Source: an uncultured Oxalobacteraceae bacterium (GTDB lineage Bacteria; Pseudomonadota; Gammaproteobacteria; Burkholderiales; Burkholderiaceae). Taken from it: DNA of 9,547 nt. The position numbers and the translations under genes were made by a program. Under the pieces are notes generated by a model that did no database searches, was not told the DNA's origin, and saw nothing but the letters and a program-made list of their open reading frames with translations. Of this stretch, positions 1 through 5,824 are shown in pieces. The stretch is taken from positions 1 through 9,547 of the forward strand of contig CAMLFK010000194.1 of NCBI GenBank assembly GCA_946479255.1, given 5' to 3'. The stretch's first letter is position 1. Every line of letters starts with the position of its first letter.

Positions 1-1184
1 ACATCGATCCGTTCATGGAAGAGACCACGCTGTTCATGCAGTGCGACGTGATCGAACCAGCTGACGGCAAGGGCTACGACCGTGACCCACGTTCCATCGC
101 CAAGCGCGCTGAAGCGTACCTGAAGTCGACCGGCATCGGCGACACCGCTTACTTCGGCCCAGAGCCGGAATTCTTCATCTTCGACAGCGTGCGCTGGAAG
201 ATCGACATGAGCGGCTGCTTCGTCAAGGTTGACTCGGACGAGTCCTCGTGGGCGACCGACAAGGAAATCGAAGGCGGCAACAGCGGCCATCGTCCTACCG
301 TCAAGGGCGGCTACTTCCCAGTGCCACCAGTGGACAGCTTCCAGGACATGCGTTCGGAAATGTGCCTGATCCTCGAATCGCTGGGCATCCCGGTCGAAGT
401 GCACCACCACGAAGTCGCTGGCGCAGGCCAGAACGAAATCGGCACCAAGTTCTCGACCCTGGTTGAGCGCGCCGACTGGACCCAGAACCTGAAATACGTT
501 GTGTGGAACGTTGCACACAGCTATGGCAAGACCGCTACCTTCATGCCGAAGCCTATCGTTGGCGACAACGGTTCGGGCATGCACGTGCACCAGTCGATCT
601 GGAAAGAAGGCAAGAACCTGTTCGCAGGCGACGGCTATGCAGGCCTGTCGGATGAGGCGCTGTGGTACATCGGCGGCATCATCAAGCACGCCAAGGCACT
701 GAACGCGATCACCAACCCAGGCACCAACTCGTACAAGCGTCTGGTGCCAGGCTACGAAGCTCCAGTGAAACTGGCGTACTCGGCCAAGAACCGTTCGGCT
801 TCGATCCGTATTCCTCACGTTGCCAATCCTAAGGGCCGCCGCATCGAGACCCGTTTCCCAGATCCACTGGCAAACGTGTACCTGTGCTTCGCCGCTCTGC
901 TGATGGCTGGTCTGGACGGTATCGCCAACAAGATCCATCCGGGCGAAGCAGCATCGAAAGATCTGTACCACCTGCCGCCAGAAGAAGACAAGCTGATCCC
1001 AACGGTGTGCGCATCGCTGGAAGAAGCGCTGGAAAACCTGGACAAAGACCGCGAGTTCCTGACCCGTGGCGGCGTGTTCACCGACAGCATGATCGACGCT
1101 TACATCGATCTGAAGATGCAGGACGTGCAGCGTATGCGCATGACCACGCACCCAGCTGAATTCGATATGTACTACTCGCTGTAA
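1..1184 (+). CDS. glnA: Glutamine synthetase type I, 5'-truncated by window edge
   Basis: Makes glutamine from glutamate, ammonia and ATP in the cytoplasm, as the main entry of ammonia in the GS-GOGAT route. The reading frame is open from base 3 (I-D-P-F-M-E-E...), so the real start lies left of the window. About 393 residues are visible of the roughly 470 usual for this family. Hallmarks in order are [11 protein letters not shown] (metal/glutamate-binding glutamates), [10 protein letters not shown] (catalytic-site histidine), NRSASIRIP, and [10 protein letters not shown]. The motif LYHLPPEE carries the tyrosine (codon 966–968) that GlnE adenylylates in the GSI-beta class, so post-translational control is expected. 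The C-terminus [11 protein letters not shown] is typical. Most prolines are encoded by CCA, unlike the CCG/CCC seen in neighbouring genes, which suggests a highly expressed gene. NtrC-dependent control is expected from family knowledge, but the promoter is not in the window. Confidence 0.98.
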   Translation, partial: IDPFMEETTLFMQCDVIEPADGKGYDRDPRSIAKRAEAYLKSTGIGDTAYFGPEPEFFIFDSVRWKIDMSGCFVKVDSDESSWATDKEIEGGNSGHRPTVKGGYFPVPPVDSFQDMRSEMCLILESLGIPVEVHHHEVAGAGQNEIGTKFSTLVERADWTQNLKYVVWNVAHSYGKTATFMPKPIVGDNGSGMHVHQSIWKEGKNLFAGDGYAGLSDEALWYIGGIIKHAKALNAITNPGTNSYKRLVPGYEAPVKLAYSAKNRSASIRIPHVANPKGRRIETRFPDPLANVYLCFAALLMAGLDGIANKIHPGEAASKDLYHLPPEEDKLIPTVCASLEEALENLDKDREFLTRGGVFTDSMIDAYIDLKMQDVQRMRMTTHPAEFDMYYSL

Positions 1185-1222
1185 TTTCAGCTGCATAGCA
1201 TTTCGACTTTCCGTTGTCGCCC

Positions 1223-1249
1223 TTGCCAGCTTCCTTATCGGGCTGGCAA
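1223..1249 (+). repeat. Inverted repeat (hairpin) in glnA 3' UTR
   Basis: TTGCCAGC (1223–1230) and GCTGGCAA (1242–1249) form a perfect 8-bp stem with an 11-nt loop. It lies 38 bp after the glnA stop codon and 31 bp before the terminator hairpin. A run of A, not T, follows it, so on its own it is not a terminator for glnA. It may stabilise the mRNA 3' end or be part of a 3' UTR-derived RNA. Confidence 0.6.
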
Positions 1250-1279
1250 AAAGTGCACAAAAGAATGTAAATGCGCTGT

Positions 1280-1320
1280 AAAAAACGCGGAGAAAGCCCT
1301 GGCTTTCCCCGCGTTTTTTT
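1280..1320 (+). terminator. Strong intrinsic terminator after glnA
   Basis: The arm AAAAACGCGGAGAAAGCC (1281–1298) pairs with GGCTTTCCCCGCGTTTTT (1301–1318). There is one A·C mismatch and a very short apical loop. Seven T residues end the structure (1314–1320). The A-rich left side would give a shorter T tract on the other strand. It separates glnA from the downstream DUF4124-like/ntrB/ntrC genes, so these are probably reached only by read-through or from a promoter inside 1321–1384. Confidence 0.9.
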
Positions 1321-1338
1321 ATGGATGTTGTATATTCG

Positions 1339-1352
1339 GGTTGGATCCAACC
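1339..1352. promoter_or_regulatory. Perfect 14-bp palindrome upstream of the DUF4124-like gene
   Basis: GGTTGGATCCAACC reads the same on both strands. It sits 32 bp before the ATG at 1385 and directly after TATATT (1331–1336), a possible -10 element without a convincing -35 because the terminator stem lies there. The position fits an operator for a dimeric regulator, but no known regulator site was recognised and the function is inference. Confidence 0.35.
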
Positions 1353-1384
1353 ACCGCACGCACATGGCGTGAATCTCCAAGCTG

Positions 1385-1912
1385 ATGGCAATGACAACGA
1401 GGCAATCCGTTTCTCCCGTACGTGTTTTTTCGGCGCTGGCGCTGAGTCTGTGCACCGGCCTGGCCGCGCTGCCGGCCGGCGCGGAAGGCATCTACCTGTG
1501 CGTGGATGCCGCTGGACGGCGCGAGCTGACCGATACCAACAAACCAGGCTGCAAGGCGATCAACGTGCCGGGCGCGATCGCTGCGCCGCCGGCCCGCCGC
1601 GCGCCTGCCGCGCCGCGCGTGGCCGGCACACCCGCGCCGGCCGAAACGCCGGCCGATTTCCCGCGCGTCGATACCAGCGCGCAAAAGGCGCGCGATAGCG
1701 ACCGCCGCGAGATCCTCAACCAAGAGCTGCGCGCGGAGCAAAACAAACTGACGCAGCTGAAGCGCGAATTCAATAACGGCGAGCCTGAGCGCCAGGGTAA
1801 CGAGCGCAATTACGCCAAGTATCAGGAGCGGGTCGTATCGATGCGCGACAATATCGGCCGTTCGGAAAAGAACATCGAAGCGCTGCGGCGCGAAATCGGC
1901 AACATCAAATAG
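1385..1912 (+). CDS. Exported DUF4124-like protein with coiled-coil C-terminus
   Basis: 175 residues. Residues 1–33 look like a Sec signal peptide: basic R6/R13, hydrophobic core V14–L29, and an AGA cleavage site after A33. The mature N-terminus, IYLCVDAAGRRELTDTNKPGC (36–56), resembles the short DUF4124 module, with its aromatic/valine-D-x-x-G-x-x-x-x-T/S-D pattern and two cysteines. Residues about 57–95 are rich in Ala/Pro and probably disordered. Residues about 104–175 are highly charged and look like a coiled coil (NQELRAEQNKLTQLKREF, ending in IEALRREIGNIK). C23 is not in a lipobox, so it is probably periplasmic and soluble. ATG 1385 and ATG 1391 are both possible starts, and neither has a clear Shine-Dalgarno. 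The stop lies 14 bp before ntrB, so the two are probably one transcription unit. The biological role is unknown. Confidence 0.85.
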   Translation: MAMTTRQSVSPVRVFSALALSLCTGLAALPAGAEGIYLCVDAAGRRELTDTNKPGCKAINVPGAIAAPPARRAPAAPRVAGTPAPAETPADFPRVDTSAQKARDSDRREILNQELRAEQNKLTQLKREFNNGEPERQGNERNYAKYQERVVSMRDNIGRSEKNIEALRREIGNIK

Positions 1913-1926
1913 AGCAGCTCTTCATA

Positions 1927-3009
1927 ATGACAATAACAAATCTACACGTTCCCGACGCCAGGCTGGCCGGGCTGGACTTGCTGGCCTCGGCGGTGGTGCT
2001 GGTCAATGCCGACGGCTACATTAACTACGCCAACGCGGCGGCTGAAAACCTGCTGGAAAATTCGCTCAAGTCGATGCAGGGACAGACCCTGTTTTCGCTG
2101 TTCTTGAATGCCGAGGAACTGGTGAACCTGTGCGAGCAGGCACTGGCCCACAAGTATTCGGATTTGCGCCAGGAACTGATGTTAGAGCGCGGCTCGCGCG
2201 AGCCCCTGCATGTGCACAGCATCGTCAGCGCGGCCGGCGACGACGGCGTGGTGGTGGAGCTGCGCGAAAACGTCCAGCAGCTCAAGCTGGACCGCGAAGA
2301 GCGCATCCTCGACCAGAGCCAGGTCAACAAGGAACTGGTGCGCAACCTGGCGCACGAGATCAAGAATCCGCTGGGCGGCATCCGCGGCGCGGCCCAGCTG
2401 CTGGAGATGGAACTGCAGTCGCGCCAGATCCCCCAGCTGCGCGAATACACCCAGGTGATCATCAAGGAAGCCGACCGCCTGCAGACCCTGGTGGACCGCC
2501 TGCTGGCGCCGCACCGCCGCCCGCACATCGTCGGCGACGTCAACATCCACGAAGTGTGCGAGCGGGTGCGCAGCCTGATGCTGGCCGAGTTCCCGTCGGG
2601 CCTCTCGATCCGGCGCGACTACGATGCCTCGATTCCCGAATTCCGCGGCGACAAGGAACAACTGATCCAGACGGTGCTCAATATCGCGCACAACGCCGCC
2701 CAGGCGCTGGCCGAACGCATCGCCGCCGGCGACGCCGAGATCGTTTTCAAGACGCGCGTGGGACGGCAAGTCACGCTGGCGAAGGTTCGTTACGGGCTGG
2801 CATTAGACTTGCATATCATTGACAATGGACCGGGCATACCGCCAGCGATCCGTGACCGCATTTTCTATCCCCTGGTATCGGGACGGGAAGGCGGCAGCGG
2901 GCTCGGGCTGACTTTGGCGCAGACTTTCGTGCAACAGCACATGGGAGTCATCGAGTGCGAAAGCCGGCCTGGCCTCACGGATTTCAGGATCCTGCTGCCG
3001 TTGCCGTAA
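1927..3009 (+). CDS. ntrB (glnL): Nitrogen regulation sensor histidine kinase NtrB
   Basis: 360 residues, close to E. coli NtrB (349), with no membrane segment, so a cytoplasmic kinase. An N-terminal PAS-like domain spans about residues 14–120. The HisKA dimerisation domain carries LAHEIKNPLGG with the phospho-accepting H143. The HATPase domain has the N box around N252/N256 (LNIAHNAAQAL), the G1 box DNGPGIP (299–305), and the G2 box GGSGLGL (322–328). By family knowledge it phosphorylates NtrC when nitrogen is short, and GlnB (PII) switches it to phosphatase when nitrogen is plentiful. The ATG at 1927 is the only plausible start: no in-frame start lies between it and the preceding gene, and the Shine-Dalgarno is weak. 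With only 14 bp to the upstream stop, translational coupling is likely. Confidence 0.96.
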   Translation: MTITNLHVPDARLAGLDLLASAVVLVNADGYINYANAAAENLLENSLKSMQGQTLFSLFLNAEELVNLCEQALAHKYSDLRQELMLERGSREPLHVHSIVSAAGDDGVVVELRENVQQLKLDREERILDQSQVNKELVRNLAHEIKNPLGGIRGAAQLLEMELQSRQIPQLREYTQVIIKEADRLQTLVDRLLAPHRRPHIVGDVNIHEVCERVRSLMLAEFPSGLSIRRDYDASIPEFRGDKEQLIQTVLNIAHNAAQALAERIAAGDAEIVFKTRVGRQVTLAKVRYGLALDLHIIDNGPGIPPAIRDRIFYPLVSGREGGSGLGLTLAQTFVQQHMGVIECESRPGLTDFRILLPLP

Positions 3010-3053
3010 GCGCGGACGCAGGTCGGGAAGCCGGGTCATTCAGATCCATCTTG

Positions 3054-3077
3054 CTTGAAGACGGCAATTGCTTCAAG
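3054..3077 (+). repeat. Inverted repeat in the ntrB–ntrC gap
   Basis: CTTGAAG (3054–3060) and CTTCAAG (3071–3077) are perfect inverted arms around a 10-nt loop. The self-complementary octamer GCAATTGC (3064–3071) is nested inside and overlaps the right arm. The near-direct repeat TTGCTTGAAG/TTGCTTCAAG starts at 3051 and 3068. No T run follows, so it does not look like a terminator. It could be an RNA hairpin that tunes ntrC relative to ntrB, or a protein-binding site. Confidence 0.45.
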
Positions 3078-3103
3078 ATCGACCATGCGGGGAAGCGCAA
3101 CAC

Positions 3104-4639
3104 ATGAAACCAATCTGGATAGTCGACGACGACGCCTCGATTCGCTGGGTGCTTGAAAAAGCCCTGGCGCGCGAGAACCTTGCCACCAAGAGTTTCTCGA
3201 ATGCGCGCGACGCCATGAGCGCGCTCGAGTTTGAAACGCCGCAGGTGCTGGTGTCGGACATCCGCATGCCGGGCGAGTCCGGCCTGGACCTGCTACAGAC
3301 CGTCAAGGCCAAATATCCCGGCCTGCCGGTCATCATCATCACCGCATTTTCCGACCTGGATTCGGCCGTTGCCGCCTTCCAGGGCGGGGCCTTCGAGTAC
3401 CTCGCCAAGCCCTTCGATATCGACAAGGCGGTAGAGCTGATCAGGCGCGCTTTGGAAGAGAGCCTGCGCGAGACCAGTGTCGAATCGGGCCCAACCGACA
3501 CCCCCGAGATCCTCGGCCAGGCGCCGGCCATGCAGGAGGTGTTCCGCGCCATCGGCCGCCTGTCGCAGTCCAACGTGACGGTGCTGATCACCGGCGAATC
3601 CGGTACCGGCAAGGAGCTCGTCGCCAGGGCGCTGCACAAGCACAGCCCGCGCGCCGCCCAGCCTTTCATTGCCCTGAACACCGCGGCGATCCCCAAAGAC
3701 CTGCTCGAATCCGAGCTGTTCGGCCATGAGCGCGGCGCCTTTACCGGCGCCCAGACCACCCGGCGCGGGCGTTTTGAGCAGGCCGAGAACGGCACCTTGT
3801 TCCTGGACGAGATCGGCGACATGCCTTTCGATTTGCAGACCCGCTTGCTGCGGGTGCTGTCGGACGGACACTTCTACCGGGTTGGCGGCCACCAGCCGAT
3901 GAAAGCCAATGTACGTGTCATTACTGCAACGCACCAGAACCTCGAACAGCGCGTACGCGATGGCTTGTTCCGCGAAGACTTGTATCACCGCCTGAACGTG
4001 ATCCGCCTGCGCCTGCCCAGTTTGAGGGAGCGGCGCGAAGATATCCCCATCTTGGTGCGCCACTTTTTGGTGCAAAGCGCCAAACAGCTGGGCGTCGAGA
4101 CCAAGCGGATGAGCGATGCCGCATTACAGTTCCTGACCCAGCTCGAACTCCCCGGAAACGTGCGTCAGCTGGAAAACCTGTGCAACTGGATCACCGTGAT
4201 GGCGCCTGGCCAGACCGTCGAGGTCAAGGACATGCCGCTGGAAGTGACCCAGGGCCAGGAAGTCGGGACCGAAATCCATGCGCCGGCCGAGTCATCGATG
4301 GCGCATCACCCGATCGGATCGAGCTTGAGTTCGCTCGGCCATGCGAACGGCCATGTGATCCACACGCCGGCTTCCATGCCGCCGGCCTCGCTGGCCTCGA
4401 TGGGCGCGGCGGCGGGGTGGATCGGCTTGCTGGAGCTGCAGGCCGCGACCATGCTGTCGGCCGGGCAGTCCGAGGTCATGGATGTGCTGGGACGGCAGTT
4501 CGAGTCCGCGCTGATCAAGACCGCGCTCAAGCATACGCATGGGCGCAAGAACGATGCGGCGGTGCGGCTGGGGATCGGCCGCAACACCATCACGCGCAAG
4601 ATCGCCGAGCTGGGCATTGATGGCGCGAAGGACGAGTAG
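3104..4639 (+). CDS. ntrC (glnG): Nitrogen regulation response regulator NtrC (sigma-54 activator)
   Basis: 511 residues from ATG 3104. That start is chosen because GGGGAAG (3089–3095) stands 8 nt ahead and MKPIWIVDDD is the standard receiver N-terminus. The receiver domain (1–120) has acidic D8–D10, phospho-acceptor D52 (VSDIRMPGESG) and K102 (LAKPF). The AAA+ domain has Walker A GESGTGK (164–170), the sigma-54 contact loop GAFTGA (211–216), and Walker B with LFLDEIGD (232–239). The C-terminus is a Fis-type helix-turn-helix at about 484–505 (DAAVRLGIGRNTITRKIAEL). It hydrolyses ATP to open sigma-54 promoters of nitrogen genes. The segment at about 380–438 between AAA+ and the DNA-binding part is a long low-complexity Ala/Ser/His/Pro-rich linker, which accounts for most of the extra length over E. 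coli NtrC (469). It partners with NtrB directly upstream. Confidence 0.97.
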   Translation: MKPIWIVDDDASIRWVLEKALARENLATKSFSNARDAMSALEFETPQVLVSDIRMPGESGLDLLQTVKAKYPGLPVIIITAFSDLDSAVAAFQGGAFEYLAKPFDIDKAVELIRRALEESLRETSVESGPTDTPEILGQAPAMQEVFRAIGRLSQSNVTVLITGESGTGKELVARALHKHSPRAAQPFIALNTAAIPKDLLESELFGHERGAFTGAQTTRRGRFEQAENGTLFLDEIGDMPFDLQTRLLRVLSDGHFYRVGGHQPMKANVRVITATHQNLEQRVRDGLFREDLYHRLNVIRLRLPSLRERREDIPILVRHFLVQSAKQLGVETKRMSDAALQFLTQLELPGNVRQLENLCNWITVMAPGQTVEVKDMPLEVTQGQEVGTEIHAPAESSMAHHPIGSSLSSLGHANGHVIHTPASMPPASLASMGAAAGWIGLLELQAATMLSAGQSEVMDVLGRQFESALIKTALKHTHGRKNDAAVRLGIGRNTITRKIAELGIDGAKDE

Positions 4640-4666
4640 ATAGAGCTAAGTGTTGGCCTTAGAGCC

Positions 4667-4692
4667 GTCATCCTCGCCTTCGCGTGGATGAC
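4667..4692. repeat. REP-like palindrome between ntrC and corA
   Basis: GTCATCC (4667–4673) and GGATGAC (4686–4692) enclose CGC/GCG arms (4675–4677, 4682–4684). The result is a 10-bp stem with one T·T mismatch and a CTTC loop. Read on the - strand it is very close to the palindrome family GTCATCCCCGCGAAGGCGGGGATGAC, dispersed in many proteobacterial genomes (recalled, not searched). No T run follows, so it is not a classical terminator, but it may stop 3' exonucleases at the end of the ntrC message. Confidence 0.55.
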
Positions 4693-4792
4693 ATTAATGA
4701 AGTTATTGGCGACACCGCTGCCGCAACTCCGGCTACGCGCTCCTCGCACCGTGGTGTAAGCTTCGTTCTTCAAGCTCATCCACGAAATCCCT

Positions 4793-5758
4793 ATGCTGAT
4801 CAACTGTGTCGCCTATCAGGAAGGCAAGAAGCTGTCCGACGTTCCCATCGAGGACATCAGCGACTACATCCAAGTACCTGGCTGCTTCGTCTGGGTCGCG
4901 CTCAAGGAACCCACCACCGAAGAACTGGCCAAGATGCAGGAGGAGTTCTCCCTGCACGAACTGGCGGTCGAAGATGCCTGGCGCGGCGACCAGCGCCCCA
5001 AGATCGAGGAATACGGCGACTCGCTGTTCGTGGTCCTGCAGACCGTCGAGCGCGACGGCGAGAACCTGACCCTCGGCGAGGTGCACATCTTCGTCGGACA
5101 CAACTATGTCCTGTCGGTGCGCAAGTACGTCAAGCACGGCTTCCTGGGCGTGCGCGCGCGCGCCGAACGCGAACCGCACCTGCTGGCCAAAGGCTCGTCC
5201 TTCGTGCTGTACGCGCTGATGGACGCGGTGGTGGACCGCTACTTCCCGGTGGTCGACCTGTTGGAAGATGAACTTGAAATCATCGAAGGGCGCATCTTCG
5301 AGAAGGGGGAGCAGCGTGCCAATATCGAACGCCTGTATGAACTCAAACGCAAGGTGCTGGTGCTGCGGCGCGCGGTGGCGCCGCTGACCGAGGCGGTCGG
5401 CAAGCTCCACGGCGGGCGGGTGCCGTCGTTCTGCAACGATACCCAGGAATACTTCCGCGACGTGCACGATCACCTGTACCGCATCGGCGGCTCGCTCGAC
5501 ACCATGCGCGACACCATCAGCACCGCCATCCAGGTCAACCTGTCGATGGTGGCCATCGACGAGGGCGAGGTGAACAAACGCCTGGCCGCGTATGCCGCGA
5601 TCTTCGCCGTGTTCACCGCCTTTGCCGGCGTCTGGGGCATGAACTTCGAATGGATGCCGGAGCTGAAGTGGAAGTACGGCTATCCGGCCGCGCTGCTGAC
5701 CATGGTGCTGGTGTGCTTGTATATGTTCCGGCGCTTTCGTAAGGCGGGATGGCTGTAG
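4793..5758 (+). CDS. corA: Magnesium/cobalt transport protein CorA
   Basis: 321 residues, against 316 for E. coli CorA. The family forms homopentameric inner-membrane channels for Mg2+ (also Co2+ and Ni2+), with a large cytoplasmic N-terminal funnel and two C-terminal helices. The first helix is about 264–281 (LAAYAAIFAVFTAFAGVW) and is followed directly by the signature GMN filter (282–284) and the acidic periplasmic loop with MPE (288–290). The second helix is about 297–312, ending in the basic tail RRFRKAGWL. The cytoplasmic part is rich in charged residues and includes the long stalk helix. A stop codon lies in frame at 4757 and ATG 4793 is the only ATG after it, so the start is well fixed although the Shine-Dalgarno is poor. 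It is 153 bp from ntrC across a REP-like element, and is probably an independent transcript. Confidence 0.95.
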   Translation: MLINCVAYQEGKKLSDVPIEDISDYIQVPGCFVWVALKEPTTEELAKMQEEFSLHELAVEDAWRGDQRPKIEEYGDSLFVVLQTVERDGENLTLGEVHIFVGHNYVLSVRKYVKHGFLGVRARAEREPHLLAKGSSFVLYALMDAVVDRYFPVVDLLEDELEIIEGRIFEKGEQRANIERLYELKRKVLVLRRAVAPLTEAVGKLHGGRVPSFCNDTQEYFRDVHDHLYRIGGSLDTMRDTISTAIQVNLSMVAIDEGEVNKRLAAYAAIFAVFTAFAGVWGMNFEWMPELKWKYGYPAALLTMVLVCLYMFRRFRKAGWL

Positions 5759-5772
5759 CGCCTGCATACATC

Positions 5773-5803
5773 AAAAAAAACGCCGCGAGCTTCGCGGCGT
5801 TTT
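5773..5803. terminator. Bidirectional terminator between convergent corA and TonB receptor gene
   Basis: CGCCGCGA (5781–5788) and TCGCGGCG (5792–5799) form a perfect 8-bp GC stem with loop GCT. It is extended by AAAA (5777–5780) pairing with TTTT (5800–5803). On the + strand (corA) the tail is four T followed by CAC. On the - strand (receptor gene) the tail is eight T (5780–5773), so termination should be stronger for the receptor transcript. Confidence 0.9.
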
Positions 5804-5824
5804 CACTTTACGGCTAGCTGATGA

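Noticed and set aside
1243..1258. TGGCAAAAAGTGCAC as a sigma-54 promoter or NtrC site in the glnA 3' region
   Set aside because: The TGGC half is present, but the TTGC element at the fixed spacing is missing and the NtrC dyad is incomplete.
1451..1453. Lipoprotein signal in the DUF4124-like protein (C23)
   Set aside because: The residue before C23 is Leu, not Gly/Ala/Ser, and a good AGA signal-peptidase I site follows at residue 33.
3068..3103. Upstream TTG start for ntrC
   Set aside because: It would add 12 residues not found in response regulators and lies inside the inverted repeat. The ATG at 3104 has a good Shine-Dalgarno and gives the standard N-terminus.
4733..5767. 344-codon open frame on the - strand opposite corA
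   Set aside because: His/Gln/Asp/Val-rich shadow translation with no domain. It runs into the terminator, and corA on the other strand is unambiguous.
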